A DNA stretch of 64,000 nt from Acanthosepion pharaonis (GCA_903632075.3 CAHIKZ030002028.1:264001-328000); one strand, 5' to 3'. Positions 35,061 through 48,428 are shown, numbered from the stretch's first letter. Notes: generated by a model from the sequence alone, not told the origin. Numbers and translations are program-made.

Positions 35061-37369
35061 GTAGGTATTACAAAAAAAAAAAAAAATTATGCACTAAGAA
35101 TTTCGTTTGACTTGTAACAAAAAAAAAAAAAAAATTGTGGATCTTGGGCACGGTTTTTGGCGGTAAAGTCGCTTATCCGAGTGAAAACTACAAACACTTA
35201 AATCGAATTCTAACAGTTACAGACTGTCACACGAGAACAGAAAATGGGAAAAGCAATCCCTTATTCAACAAGTCGACTTCCTCAAACTATAAAATTTAAC
35301 TTTACATACCATTTTTTTAACCAACATGAAAACTGTTTGCATTATTTATCAACAAGAGAAACTTATATTAAAATCTTTTCTTAGCATTTCCCACAGTTTC
35401 TTGAGAACAAATCCCATATAAATTATCCGTTCGCTATGCTCAACAGACGTGTACCAGAAAGAAAAGTTGTCTCGTTAATCAATATGCATGCAATAAGGGC
35501 AACATGCTACACTGAATATCGCCACAACCTAAATAACGTAACACTAATAAGAACGTAATTTTTCTGAAGCTTTTGCTCAGTTGGTAGAACGAGAACACTG
35601 TAAGTTGTGTAGTCAGATAGTCATATCAAGGTTATCAATTCATTTTTTTTTTAAATGTATGCATCCACTTATTAATGATGAGTTGCCTAAATAGGTATAA
35701 GAAGAATAATCGTCATTGCAAATTAACATCAAACTGAACTAAATGCTCTTCCATTATTCTACTAATAATTGAATGTCACTGAGGAAAGAATTATTTCCAA
35801 CCAAAATACACGATTTGTTTTCTGGGTCATTAAAAAAAATAAGAGTTCGTTCTTCACTGTGTGCTTTATAAACTAATACAGCCTGTGTCAAACAAGTCTA
35901 CTTTTTGTCCGATAAGCTTATGAAATTGGTTATGCATTCGAGTGGTTAATTACTAGCGATATTAAATAACATTTTGATAGCTTTGTGGTGGAGAATGTAA
36001 AATTGTTTTAAATTCTTATAAATACAAACCGAAACTATATTACTATTAGAAACGTTGCAATACAAAGAATTCATAGCGTATGAAAAGACAATAGTTTAAA
36101 AAGCAAAAATAAATTAGGCGACTGTTATAGAAGAAAAAAATGAGTATTAATATTAATGTCGACCTGGGTGTGGTTACACATTGCTACGACGCGATGTGGA
36201 ATGGGCGTGTAGCTGAAAAAATGTGTAAATGAGAAAGTAAATAGTGGAGATTGACCAGGAGCGCGAGCAGTTATCAAACAGAATCAAAGTTGAGTGAGAA
36301 AAATCGATATCGTGATTTTGTTTAGAATTTTGCTTGAAAACAACTTTTTCTTCCTTCACATTTTTTGTTGATGAAAAAGAATTAAAAAAAAAACAAACAA
36401 ACAAAAAAAACGTTTTTATTTTGAGCAGAAAACAAAAAATAAAATAGTCCTGCTTGAATTTTTTATTTATTTTATTTATTTAAAAAAAAAAAAATCAATC
36501 TCCTGTTCCGTCCGATCGAAAACTTAAATTATTGTGAGCAAATGTCTTAGCAGTTCGTTAAACTAGAATACAAAATTATATCAACAGATTATCATAAATA
36601 AATAAATATGAAAACAAAAATATCTCCAACAGTGCAGTGTTTTTCAGAATAAGAATGGGTAAAGAAATGCCAACTTAATTCAAGTTATCTCTTCAAAATT
36701 TTGTCATAAATTTCAAAAAGTAATAAAAAGGATAATAATAATAAATTATAATCCTTGCTGACAATATTTTGAAATAAGCCCTCTTCACATAAGACATGAA
36801 CGAAAAAAATGTTGATTTCACATACATGTTGATGTTTCACTGGCCATAATACACAAGGAAAGTTTTTTTTTTGCTTTCGTAAGCACACTTGTGATAGTGA
36901 AGCTTTGCATGTTTTCAGACTACTGCATTACCACTTCAGCCAAACTTTCTGTAATGGAAACGAATTTTTAAAAACGCGCACTGAAAAGAAAATCCTTTTG
37001 TTTTAATGTTTTTCTTTTTGTATGTGCAAACATCATATGACAAAAAAGTAGTTATGCTTTTTACAGTTTTGTATAGCTTAAATTATTAACGTCTATTATT
37101 TGGTCTGGTGGCGTTCATAAAAAGAATTACTTTTTATTATTTGTAACAAATGAATCTAATGCAATTGGTGCGTCAGACTGATAGCGTGCCAATCAATTTG
37201 CGCATTTCTCCTTACCACTCTTCCTGTTCGTTTTGTTAATGCGATAACGAATTCAAGCAGTCCTGCACATATGCAAAAATACGCATAGGCGTACACACTT
37301 ACAAATTTTACTCCTTAAATATATTGCATATAACAAACTCATTTTGCAGATCACTTCGCTTCACTTAGT
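35061..37369. other. Unassigned AT-rich intronic or intergenic sequence
   Basis: A runs occur at 35072-35086, 35120-35134 and 36481-36495. I searched by eye for EF-hand loop codons on the plus strand and found none. Confidence 0.4.
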
Positions 37370-37885
37370 GGCTCACTATTGTGGTCTTGTGCCAAACAAG
37401 TGTCAATAAATATTTTAATTCTGCCTTGTGGCTGAGATAGCTACGTATTTTCCACTAGTGCCAGGTCGGTATTCGAGCCAAGGTAAAAATCAAGAATTAG
37501 GAATGCTAATTTTCACATGAAGCAAGATTGTTACGCCAATATTGCAAATGGGGATTGGTAATATTCGCGTAACACAATTTTCCTATCCCTATTTTCACTT
37601 AATTTATCTTTGTGTCATAATAACTTTAGTAAGTAATTTTCAATAGCCAAAACACCTTCAAGCGATTGTTAATAAGCTAGTTTTGTTGACCAATTTCCTC
37701 CTTTGGTGAATTCATTGCTCAACTTGTGCCGCACTACTATGGCCTTGTGCCAGACTGAACTAAGCCTCATAAATACCTAGCGTGCATGGTATACTTTCTT
37801 AATCGACTGTTTGCTAATGGAGTGTGTGATGTTCAAATACAACGGGTGCTTTATTACTATGGCCTTGTGCCAATGTATCGTATAT
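37370..37885 (+). repeat. Three copies of a GGCCTTGTGCC module, plus a SINE-like B-box
   Basis: TATTGTGGTCTTGTGCC (37377), TACTATGGCCTTGTGCC (37735) and TACTATGGCCTTGTGCC (37856) are near-identical words in the same orientation. Between them GGTCGGTATTCGAGCC (37466-37481) is a B-box-like word. They look like relics of one cephalopod-type repeat family. Confidence 0.5.
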
Positions 37886-37889
37886 ACTT

Positions 37890-38100
37890 GTGTATACGTC
37901 GACTCCGGGTATAATGCGACCCTTGAAGCTTTTTTGCATGCATTTTAACCCCCTTCAAAAATTACTTGTGTATAGTGCAAACAATAACTGAAAATGCATA
38001 ATTTTAACCTCTTCAAAAAATGATTTGTGCATAATGCAACCCGCTATTTTTTTGCGTAACAAAAACTGATCCTAAAAATTCGCACCATACTCGACATCGC
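37890..38100 (+). repeat. Internally repeated ATAATGCGACCC element
   Basis: Two consecutive diverged ~60-bp units share TTTTAACC(C)CTTCAAAAA and TTGTG(T/C)ATA(G/A)TGCAA. This resembles a dispersed repeat with a TATAATGCGACCC start (memory), class unknown. Confidence 0.45.
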
Positions 38101-38898
38101 TTATATACAGTAAGTTAGTATTGTAACATTAAGCCAGGTTAAATGAATATCTACAAATCACCTGTGTTGTAAAAACAATAGATCGGTAAGAGTTTTAGAA
38201 AAGTGAAATTTTAAAACTTATAAAAATTAATCAAAAGTTGAAATTATGACGTAATGGATCGCCAATTCATTCATAGCATTTCTAGATGTAATTGTGGTAA
38301 TTTTTCAAGTAGCTAATGACAAGTTGAAATAGATCCCTTGGTAACAGCATCTGAAGTATAGGGAGAAATAGATTCATGCCTTTTTTCCGAGGTACAAATT
38401 ACTTTAGCTTGATTTTGAACAGTTCGTTGATTACAATAAAATAACATTATAAAGACATTAATTAAAAATAAAATTTGTTTCTCTCAAAATACATTATGTT
38501 CGCATTACAGTTAATAGCCCTCGTCGTAATGCAATTGGTAGAAATATTTCGCAAGAAAATGATCGCCCATTCTTTTCTCATTCCATTTTTCTTTTCTTTA
38601 CAGTAAAGTTTACCCTATATAAGGTACAGGGTTACGTTAAGATGTAGTTTATATGGATAGGAGGGGAAGATAACGGTTAACTCTAGACTTGAACAGTTTA
38701 AGGTTGTAGTGATCGGGGGAAACATCCTCTTGGGAGTCTGTTCCACAAGGCAGTGATTCGCGAGAAAAAGCTGTTTGAGTGGAACTTAATTTTCGCCGAT
38801 GGAATACGGTGGGAATGTGGGTGGTTTGTTACTATGTAAGTGTCATGGCGGAACTAAGGAATGTAGTTCGCCCGAGTACTTCCCGTGGTAGTAGGGTT
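38101..38898. other. Unassigned sequence
   Basis: Nothing recognised. 38695-38880 is of higher GC but without a known domain in any frame. Confidence 0.4.
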
Positions 38899-38908
38899 GT
38901 GTGTGTGT

Positions 38909-38941
<33 letters not shown>
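38899..38941. repeat. (TG)n/(TA)n microsatellite
   Basis: Short TG run followed by a TA run. Confidence 0.95.
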
Positions 38942-38944
<3 letters not shown>

Positions 38945-41476
38945 TGAAAAAGAATTCTTCTCCAATAAATACTCTGATAAGCTTTTAAACTCTATCAAGA
39001 CTGGAAAGTGAGGATTGGGCAGTTCCCGCCCAAATATGGCAACATTTATTCATTTCTATGATAATCCTTCGGAAATATCTACTTATTAACTTATAATGAT
39101 ATAAAATAACAAAAATCTGATACAAAAGTAGAAAGAAAAGATAAAAATGTTTGTTTTCAGTTATTTTATTCTTAATTGGTTGATTTAAATTATTTTTCTT
39201 TAGCTAAAATAATTTATCCTTCCCTCTTCTATACAATTCATCACGATATAATTTACACTATGGGACTATAATTGGGTGCCTTTTTTTTCTCCCTTCCCTA
39301 AGTTTGGAAACTAAACAAAATGAAGGTCGGTAGGAGTTGCTCTTCCTAAGCTAAGGAAAGAACAGTTGCTGTTTTTGGAGGTGTGACTAGGAACCCTACT
39401 TTTTTTCTTTCTTTTTTTTTAAACCAGAAACTAGACGAAGATGACTCCGTCTCTAACTTATATTTACATGACTTTCTAAACTATTCCTTCTATTTCCAAG
39501 CGTTTCCACTTTTACAAAAGACAAAGGTATAATTCTATCTTAAAAATGGGTAGATATTTAACCATTTTTTTTTCTTTCCCACTCGTGTTTCGATTTAAAC
39601 AGAGGTAATGAACAGCAAACTAATTAACGAGATAGTTCCTAGGCTTGCTTTCTTTACTTATGGAGATGAATTTTGCCTTTCATAAGCCCAGGACGACAAT
39701 TCGATGAAGAAGCGTCATGGATTTTTGGAATTAGAGAAATCTCAACGTTGACCAAAAAGGCCTTATTGAACTTTTTATGCTGGTTTGAAAACTGTTTTTC
39801 TTACCACCTGCCAAATTAACATCATATCGAAATCATTCACCACGACGGGCGGATTGAACTTAGTCATGCGGTTTTTAATTCTGCACTTTATATTCAAGTC
39901 ACACCTTCCATATTGATGGCATCAGGGATGGGTCATGGCGAAAGCGTTACCCGCATTTTATTTTATCTGTGTAGGCAGGGCTGATTTACTTTTCCTGTTG
40001 TCTGAGTATAAGCGAGTTCGGTATTTCTACATCTAACCGTCGCCCACATTGTTAAATTCTTTTAATTTGTAAATTCCAGTTGCCCAATGATACCGCAGCT
40101 GCACATATAAAGTTCATCGCCAGAAATGTGCTTCAATCAGATTTTCCGTTCGACGGATTTTTTTTTTTTTTTTTTTTAAAAGCATATTCTAATAGATTCG
40201 ACATGTGTATTTTAATGTCACAAGGTTGTATAATTTGGCTTAATGGATGGAACACAAATGAGCTGAACTGGCAAAATAGTTTCAATCCTGATTGCCTGAC
40301 ATTAGTGTAATTTCTCTTTGGAAAATAACTACAAAACGACCATTTAAACATACCACGCGCCTAACTGCAATTGGATATGTAGACGATTGATAGCGTAGTA
40401 AGTTATAGCTTAACTGGGTACTCTATTATTGTGGCCTCCTACCTGTCAGATTAGGTTTCTTTTGAAAACACTGGGCTACTAAATTTTGAATTTAGCGACT
40501 TGCTACTTTTGGTGTTATTGAGCTGAAATAACTCTGGCCAACGTACGAGAATTCCATTGAAAATTTAGTAGCGCTTTTAAATTTAGTTCAATTCACTACT
40601 TGTAGACCCCCAAGCACATATGCATATAAATATCCATATTCTCTCTCCTGGCACATTTTGTCACTGTATATATCAGTCTCGTCACTTGTTTTCAGCAACC
40701 CCAGTCTAAAATTTCGTATATATGAAATGTAGAAATCTAGTTTTGAATATATTGTACGGGAGTAAATATTTATAATCCCAACTAACATTTATATACACAG
40801 AAATACTCGTAAAAATGAGAAACAACAAAACGGGGAAATAACAAAACAAGTATTATTTATTATCTGGTTGCTATGTGGTGTTGGAGACACCAGAGATAAT
40901 AATACTAAGTAAAATTGTGAGTTTGGGGTCAAATGTAGATTAAATATGAATCGGTAGCCGACAGAAGGATAAGGATAAAGAAACAAAATATATACAGTCA
41001 GTTTCGTATTTTTTTTTTTTTTTTTTTAAACTAGATATGTGCAACAAGTGTCCAGATAGTTGTAAAATACAAGTGTCTGGAGTTTTCTTACTTCGACTTT
41101 TTTTATTTAAAAGATAAATGTTACTATTATGACCTGAAAAGTAAAGAGACGAAATTTTCGTTGACGCACGTGTTAACAACCCGTTCGTGTGAACTGCTTA
41201 TCCGAAAGTGAGAATACCACGTGTTTGTGTGTAAAGGAGAAAAGTGGAGTCGGTTCTCATTGGTTTAGAATCAGTGACTTAACGATAACTATAACTATTT
41301 TTGATACTATAATTAATATTTATTTTTATAGACACAACACAGTGGCAGTATAATTATTTTTTTAATTTATGTATTTCTTTATGGACACGACAATATATAC
41401 AATGGGCGGACGCTGGGATATTTCTATAATAGAAATCTTGGTTGAAGACAGAAGCAATTGCAGGAAAATTGCCTGG

Positions 41477-41480
<4 letters not shown>
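38942..41480. other. Unassigned AT-rich sequence
   Basis: No gene, EF-hand exon or named repeat was found. Poly-T runs occur at 40159-40177 and 41010-41027. Confidence 0.4.

Positions 41481-41516
<36 letters not shown>
41481..41516. repeat. (TA)n microsatellite
   Basis: TA run directly followed by a Penelope-like terminal motif. Confidence 0.95.
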
Positions 41517-41519
<3 letters not shown>

Positions 41520-41548
41520 ATAATCCTGTAGAACGGGCTTTACCCTGA

Positions 41549-41584
41549 AGATCCGTTTAGGTGAAACCTAAGTAGGTTTCCCTA
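41549..41584 (+). repeat. CTGAAGATCC...GGTGAAACC terminal motif
   Basis: CTGAAGATCCGTTTAGGTGA then AACCTAAGTAGGTTT is shared with the minus strand at 53402-53434. It has CTGANGA and GAAA like a hammerhead, but a stem I does not form. It is read as the end of a Penelope-like or related retroelement. Confidence 0.45.
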
Positions 41585-42200
41585 TTTCCTTAGGATTATC
41601 TTAGGTTTTGCTCTACTTAGTGTAAAGAGCACTTTACGTAGTTGGTTTTTTACTCGTTTTGTTTTGTTTTTCTTTGGACTTGGAGCTTGAGCACTGGACG
41701 ATTGTTTTTGCCTTGTTTTAATGTTCTTTGTTTTTCTTTTCTTATTCCCGATTTGTTCTACTGCAAGTTGAGCTACCTGATGTTTTTACAAACAAGTACC
41801 ACCATTTATTGATATCAGTTTTTCTTATTTGATAATATGTATCAATGAAATGTCTTTTCCCTCCCCACCAAACCTAACCAAGGTCAGTTCCTGGTTTCAG
41901 CTTGAATACATGTTTGCAAATATATTGTGATACCTAAAAAATCTGTCTATATCAAATAACTGTATCCACCCTTGAATCGGTGTTACTCTACATAGTGCAA
42001 ATTTTATGATTCATTATTGGGACCTCAGGTGGTTAATAAATAAAAAAAAAAAATTAAAAAAAAAAACAAGAAAAAAGAAAGGAAGAGGAAAGAGTCTACT
42101 AACTGGATGATGATTATTGAAGTTTGTAGGAAGGTGGATTGAAAAGTTGAGAAGAAAATTCAAAACGAAATGCGTTGAAAATCATGTTTCAGAATAATAA
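41585..42200. other. Unassigned sequence
   Basis: Nothing recognised. Confidence 0.4.
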
Positions 42201-42204
42201 ATGA

Positions 42205-42300
42205 AATCCCGAACAGTTCCAAGGAGAATCGAACCCAAATTTAACTAAACGGAATTCAGTAAGATTGAGCAACACCAAGACTACACGTCCTTCTCCATTT
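42205..42300 (-). repeat. tRNA-derived SINE head
   Basis: Minus strand: GACGTGTAGTCTTGGTGTTG (42289-42270) as A-box region and TTTGGGTTCGATTCTCC (42241-42225) as a near-consensus B-box. Confidence 0.6.
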
Positions 42301-45005
42301 CCCGTCGATAAAAAAGACCATTAATGCATCCTCGAAGATGTCAAATAGAAAAAAAAAACATATGTTGTCGATGAAATAACATTTACGATTCTTCTGTAAA
42401 GCGAGCCAGGAAAAATATCTGGTTTGAAAAGTGTCCCTACAACGATAGAGATTAGCCTGACGAGTTCGCTCATTTTAATTTCTGTGGCATTCGTCAAAAA
42501 TTTTATATCCTAGATTAATTCATATTCATTTGGATGCAAGTGATGGAGAAAGGTTAATTGCTGACTTGGAGTGACCATGGGCAAAAAGACACTAAGGTCA
42601 TGTTAATCGAGAAACATATAAACAAAGAAAGATCATTTTTTATTACTAAAGAAATTGGGAATATTTTTTCCTCACACACAAAACAACTCTTGAAATTGGC
42701 TGGCAATGGTGTCCACCTGGATGGGCTCCGAGCAAGTCCATGGTTTTGGGAAATCACAGCGTGAGACAAGCTGTTAAAGAAAGATTAATAGCTGGAAATT
42801 TCCTTTTCGCCCACGCATTCTGGAAATTTCGTTACAGGGACGCTGTGCCGGCCCTTGGAATCGGCTGAGGTTAGACGCTGAGAAAATGGGAAAAGGAAGA
42901 GACAAATTTTAGCACCACTTACATGGAGCAATGGTGAAAGATGAAACGTGAAGGTAGTTGGAGTTAAAGAACGGCTTGATTCTTCTGAACAATCTCAAAA
43001 GGGAGTTGGAAAACCCCTAAATTTGGAGAATCACTCGAGTAAACATATTTTGATAATATGGAATTTTAGAAAAAGATTGATGCCGGACGCAGGTCTCCAT
43101 ATAAGCTGGAGGTTTGGACAACATGAAGAGTCCCCACATTACTGCTATTGGGATCCACATCGTTCACCGAGACCTCCTGATCAAGACCTTGTGCCGGCCC
43201 TGAATACCGGAATTTAGAAATTACTACTAACACAAGTTGCAAACTCCAGAAGGGGATCCTAATGTCATTTAATTATAACAGTAAGTGAGAAGGTTTAAAA
43301 CCGCTGTATACAATAAATCATATATAAACCAAATCGTTGCTTTTTTTTTTTTTAATCCGAGTTAATTTTTATTCCAAAGAATTCTTTTTGTGTGTAGCTC
43401 CTCATCATCGACCTGTTCTTCGCTTCAGTTTACTTCATCAGCGATTTTTTTTACCCTCTGAAATCAAAAACACAACGACAGAGGAGTGAAGGATCGTGAA
43501 GGAGAAAAAAGTCAGATCGAGTGGAACCGTGGTCATCAACATGATACCAGCGACCGATCAGTAACGCGTTAACGAGTGAGGGGTCAGCTAGATGGTAATC
43601 ACGGTGGTCGGAAGGAACTTAGACCAACACGGGGGAGTGGGCTACATTATTGGTTGCCGTTGACCAGGATCGGCACAAGGCTACATTATCGCTTCTGAGG
43701 AGAGTACATTACTCTACGACTTGAGCTTACACTTTTTGAACGAAATTCGTAACCTCGCTAATCTTGTACTTAATTCGAAACTTCAGTGTAAATTATCAGT
43801 GTGTAAAGTTTTGTGTATGTCAATTGAAATTAATTTTTCGTTGAGTGGGATAAGGTGAGGTTGAGTCTGTTGTAGATACTACGCCAGAAATAGAACCTTC
43901 GCTTTCACCGATCTAATCAGCAAAACATCCTCCCTTCCCATCGTCTCTGTGTCTCCCACCGTCTCTTTTCTCTCCACACTGTAGCCTTCCTCTCCCGGGT
44001 TCTTCTATCTTGTATTTACTAAGTTTAGCTTCATTTAACATAAAGCCACAGAATAAAATGTAGGAAGATAAGGCGTAAGTTGGACAAATTAAAATTGAAA
44101 TAGCCCGGCCCGTTTCTTCCGGTCGCCAGAGTAGGATTAGTAGTTCGATGGCTACGTTGAATTAAATTTGCTTTGAACGGTTCAGGTCTACGTTGCCCTT
44201 CTGTTTTGTATTCTCACTTCAAAATGTATCAATGAGTTTCATTTTGTCGATGAACTCCCGAAATAGTTTGACATCCGAATTGCTAGTACAATACCTATTG
44301 TTCACGCAACTTATACCGAGGCTCATGACGGCATTCTAATAACATGCTAAAACAACCCGCTTCAACGATGTCACGATTTTTCGTTAAAAATAAAGCGCGT
44401 AATCATTTTATGCATGAAACCCATTGAAACAAAATGCATCTCTCTTTATGGTAACACACCGCATGCGCTGTTTAGCTGCTGGGTGCACGTTTACGAAGTA
44501 CTCGTCACCTTCAAAGAACGATTTGCTTGATATACTGAATGGTAAAATATATGCCGCTAAACAAAAAACAACCAACCAACCCAGCAACAGATGCAGCCTC
44601 TTATTTGGTTTCATTATGCCACCAATAGTCTCCGTTTCTTAAAGAGATTTCCCTTATTATGAACTATTAGCAGAACCAATCATTGATTCTAATCATTTGA
44701 AAGATTTTATGGATTGCCAGCGATGAGGCAATGAGAAGGCCATGATTTTATTCTACATTTTTTATTTCTTATTTCTTATTCTACATTGCATTGTGTTCGT
44801 AATTGGTCACCCAGAACGCTTATCACCTTGAACCAACGCTCAGCCTGCTTTGAAACGAGTTTGCCACTCAGAAAGTTATGTTCGACCTAAAGAACGTTCG
44901 CCAAAAGCTTGGCAAAACATTTCAAGGATCTCGGTAGCAAATTTTCAGTTTTTACGCAAAATCTGATTTTTTGTTTGTCAGCCATCATAAATATCGTAAA
45001 GCCGG
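42301..45005. other. Unassigned sequence, partly of higher GC
   Basis: GTGCCGGCCCT(T/G) occurs at 42846 and 43191. 43480-43740 is GC-richer and repeats GGCTACATTAT (43649 and 43679). An open frame at 42948-43217 has no recognisable domain. Confidence 0.4.
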
Positions 45006-45009
45006 AGCA

Positions 45010-45130
45010 ATTTGACGTTGTGTAGTGGTTAGCAAGCTTGTCTCGCTAGAACAATTATGACTGAGTAGTGAATTCGATCCTCATTGGGTCCTTCATGCTT
45101 TCGGTCTTGTTCCACATCTAAGCTACGCTT
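45010..45130 (+). repeat. tRNA-derived SINE head
   Basis: TGTAGTGGTTAGCAAGCTTG (45022-45041) is an A-box region and GAATTCGATCCTCATTGGG (45070-45088) a B-box. It matches the minus-strand copy at 16650-16770. Confidence 0.7.
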
Positions 45131-45952
45131 AAAAATCGCCATAAAGATCGTATAGCCGCCCAACACAATTTTAAAAAAATCTCCTGAAATAATTGATGAC
45201 GATTAGATATCATGAAGACTATGGACAGAATAATTCGGTGGGTTAGGGTTAGCAATGAACGTTAGTTGCGCGCGCATTTCTGTTAAACAATCTCGACGAC
45301 ATCTACTGTCCAAGTAGTTTCTAATTACACATACCTTTTAATGATTACAAACCAAAAAGCTCATTTTTATCAAACATCGCTGATGTTTTTCATTAAAAAA
45401 TATTTGCCATTAGACTGTATTTTTAAATACGATTTTTTTTTTGCATTTGAACTTTACTTCCTTTTCTATTTTTTGTTTTTTTAATATTATTGATAAAAAA
45501 AACGGGAAACGTAATCGGACTTTGTAAATTCAATGAATTGGTTGCAAATTATCTGAGTTACTAATAACTAGAGATTAAAAAAAAAAAATCCTTGACAATT
45601 TATTTAAGCATCCGTGCTATCACTGCTGTTTATTTTTAAACTCAACTTTGACGCTTGTTTTCGTCCTTACAAATAGCCAAGGACACTTTACGCTTCACTA
45701 TCCACAGTACTCTATAATTTCTTGCAGTTTAGAAAGCAAGTCTAAATATAACATTATATTATTGAGTGGCAGGTGCAGTCGTGCTGTCTCAATCTTTTTC
45801 TTCGTTTCCCTGAAATAGTATGTTGGTATAAAATGGTGTAGGCTTAGGTTTGGGCGCCTTTTTAACGCAATTTTATACGCTCCATTCATACCGTTCAAAA
45901 TTTGCACACAGACGTTCAGAAGTTTAATATGTTTAAAATTCTGAAAGGAATG
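45131..45952. other. Unassigned sequence
   Basis: A minus-strand open frame of ~85 codons at 45698-45950 (NGAYKIALKRRPNLSLHHF, LPLNNIMLYLDLLSKLQEII) is unusually ordered in composition, but I cannot place it in a family. Confidence 0.35.
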
Positions 45953-46060
45953 AGTTATGGCCACATCACGTTGAAATACAGGTTCCCGTACGATCACCGA
46001 AGTTAAGCAACGTCGAGCCTAGATGGGTAACCGCTTGGGAATACCAGGTGCTGTCAGCTT
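45953..46060 (+). pseudogene. 5S rRNA pseudogene (12-nt internal deletion)
   Basis: The sequence follows metazoan 5S rRNA through ACGTTGAAATACAGGTT, CGATCACCGAAGTTAAGCAA, CGTCGAGCC, GATGGGTAACCGC and TGGGAATACCAGGTGCTGT. About 12 nt expected between GAGCC and GATGGG (the GGTTAGTACTTG block) are missing, which removes the intermediate element of the pol III control region. Box A and box C sequences are nearly intact. The 3' end passes straight into a SINE body, so it is not a normal 5S gene. Confidence 0.9.
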
Positions 46061-46245
46061 GGATGTGCGAGTGATGTAATGGATAAAGGTTTGGAATTGT
46101 TAATCAGAGAGCCAAGTTCCAATTTCAGTTATATTCAATTACGCGCAAATTCCCTTAGGAAGGGTATGAATCCACCTCTTCTCCCCCAGCTATGAGTTAA
46201 TTAGTAAAACTTGTGCTGCTAAAACCACTATTATTTAAAAATAAA
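46061..46245 (+). repeat. SINE body fused to the 5S pseudogene
   Basis: GAGAGCCAAGTTCCAATTTC is a degenerate B-box region. The following CCCTTAGGAAGGGTATGAATC and CTATGAGTTAATTAG parallel the copy at 26226-26340 (CCCTTGAGAAAGGTACGAAT). It ends in an A-rich AAATAAATAAATAAAC tail. Confidence 0.65.
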
Positions 46246-46439
46246 TAAATAAACAAAATTGCGTACAAAATATTTAGATTTTAGCATTGAATAACCCATA
46301 GAGGTGTTGATATGCCACTAAGCAAAAACAACCAAACCATCTGAAAGGAACTATTGCTATTCTAGCCTCTTCTTTTTCTTTCTTTTTTTTTTTTTCTTTT
46401 CGCTATGTTTTGGTTAATCTTTCATTCGGTAATATTTGA

Positions 46440-47520
46440 ATTTTATTCAAAGATTACTGGATACGAAATATGCTTGAGAAAGCCTGCGAAACATGGAATT
46501 CAGAAACTAAGATAGTAGTCAGAATAATTTCTAGAAAAATTTATAGGAAAAGATGAAGTAGAGAGAGAGAGAGAACATAAAGGAATTAATATTACTATAC
46601 TGGGGAAAATATAATCTGATCTTTTGTTCAAGTTTTAAAAATATCAAAAGAACGTAAGACAAGGATGTCTCTTTTCACCGGGAGTTATTCAACTTTTTAG
46701 AGCGAAGCGATTTTGAGAGAATTAAAATCCTGTCAGGATTCATTATTGAGAAAACAATCTTAACAAAATAAGATATTCAGATGACACAGTGTTGATAGCA
46801 GATATATAGCAAAGGAAACTACAAAAACCCCAACAGAGACAGTGAAGGAAAGCGAGAAGTAAGGACTAAGCATCATTTGTAAGAATACAGAATGTATGGT
46901 TGTCAGCAAAAAGAACAGCCCAATATGCGAACTACGAATCGGAGACACCAAGATCGAGCAAGTACAAACATTAAAATATTTCGGTAGTGTTTCAAAATAT
47001 GACACCGAAATACGAACATGCATTGGAATAGCGAAAGATGTCTTCCAAAAGCTAAGCAAAGCATTAAGAAACTGGAAAATTTCGTTAGAAACAAAGAAAA
47101 AACTTCTGAGCTGTTATGTAATATCGGTCCTCCTACATGGCAGTGAATTCTGGAGAATCTCCACACAGATAAAAAAAGTAAGACTTGGGACAACAGAAAT
47201 GTGGCTTTACAGAAGGATGCTGAGAATACCACGAAGTTTTAAGGAAAATGGAAACCAAAATGGCACTTAGAATAAAGAAATAATTAAAATTACTAGAGCA
47301 CGTAATGAGGGAAGAGTGCTTGGAGAATTTGAAACCCATACGACATTGAAGGCATTAGGGAAAAAGAAAATCAGTGAATAACTTATCGAAGAAGCTTAGT
47401 TAGCAGAACAGGCATTAGGAGAGATAGGAAAAAGACAAACTTTACAAAAAGTAACAAAAGACAGGAAGTTGTGGAGAGCTCTGATTGCCAGAGTCCTGAA
47501 GGGACATAGCACATAGAAGA
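46440..47520 (+). mobile_element. LINE reverse transcriptase fragment with C-terminus
   Basis: Plus-strand frames give NVRQGCLFSPGVIQLF near 46650 and RYSDDTVLIAD at ~46771-46803, where SDD stands for the catalytic (Y/F)xDD. Next comes KKNSPICELRIGDTKIEQVQ at 46911. TLKYFGSVS and LLSCYVISVLLHGSEFW follow, then EMWLYRRMLRIPRSF. Beyond 47270 come shifted frames with EHVMRE, WRAL-like residues and VLKGHST near 47510. Several stops make it dead. It is the same family as the minus-strand tail at 24866-25190. Confidence 0.85.
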
Positions 47521-48428
47521 TATAATTCATGTATTTAAACTCTCCCTTTGATGTGCACGGTGATGTGGACGACGCGAAAGACGGGCATTCACGGAGATTT
47601 GTCACTTTCTCCTTATCATTTAGTCGCGAGCGTTGAGCATCAGCTTAAGGTGAAGATCAGGAGGGAGAGGTTGTCCTCGTCGGACTTTGACGATAGATGG
47701 ATGAATATAGTGTGTATGTTGCCAAATTAACTTGGATTGACGTTTTGTCATTACTAGTTAATAATTTCGCTTTCCTGAGAAAGATATATCCGTCCAACCA
47801 AGTGAGGTTAGGATAGGTCGAGTCTTTATTTTATTCAAATTAGTTAAATTTATCTCGGGAATGTATGGTCATTGACTTTTTGTTGTTGTTTGTGTTTTTT
47901 TTAGTGCTGTACATTTTCAGTTATTTTTCATTACCCATCTTATTCCCAGTTAGGCTGACACATAGATATTTGGTACAGTGGAATAGCTTTGTTTTGTTTT
48001 AAGTTTTATTTCAAGTGTATTGTAAAAATTCAATGATTATTTTGCTAATGAAATCTATATTCAATTCCCTTTGTTTGGTATACAATTCACACCACTGCTG
48101 AAGGCGAATAGTTGGTGAGATAGTACTGAACACTATTGCTCCTGTTGTCATAACTTTGAATCTTTTTGAGTGCTCCTATGTCATACCTAAGTAAAATCAG
48201 TAAATATCTACAGATAATATCAACTGTCATGATGTCTACATTTTTGTCTCGAACGTTAAAATTTCAAACCACATTGTTGACATTTGAGATGATGTATGTT
48301 CTTAATTGTAAATAATGTAATTTTTTTTCTTTTCGGTATTTTAAAGACCGAAGCCAAAATATTAGAATTGAGCTAAAATGAACTTAATGTTAAATTCAGA
48401 TAAATCTTGCCTTACTTCCAAGTTTATG

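Noticed and set aside
41549..41584. CTGAAGA...GGTGAAACC motif (and 53380-53434) as hammerhead ribozymes
   Set aside because: CTGANGA and GAAA are present, but AAACC pairs with GGTTT to form a simple hairpin and no stem I can be drawn in either copy. Kept only as a repeat motif.
42948..43217. 89-codon plus-strand open frame
   Set aside because: Composition is not extreme, but there is no recognisable domain, no splice or promoter context, and repeat-like words (GTGCCGGCCCT) lie inside.
43683..43712. CTGAGGA followed by perfect GAGTA/TACTC stem
   Set aside because: The GAAA that must follow stem II is absent (TACGAC instead). Judged a coincidence.
47548..47730. 60-codon frame after the LINE
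   Set aside because: Probably LINE 3' sequence or chance; starts directly downstream of the retroelement stop.
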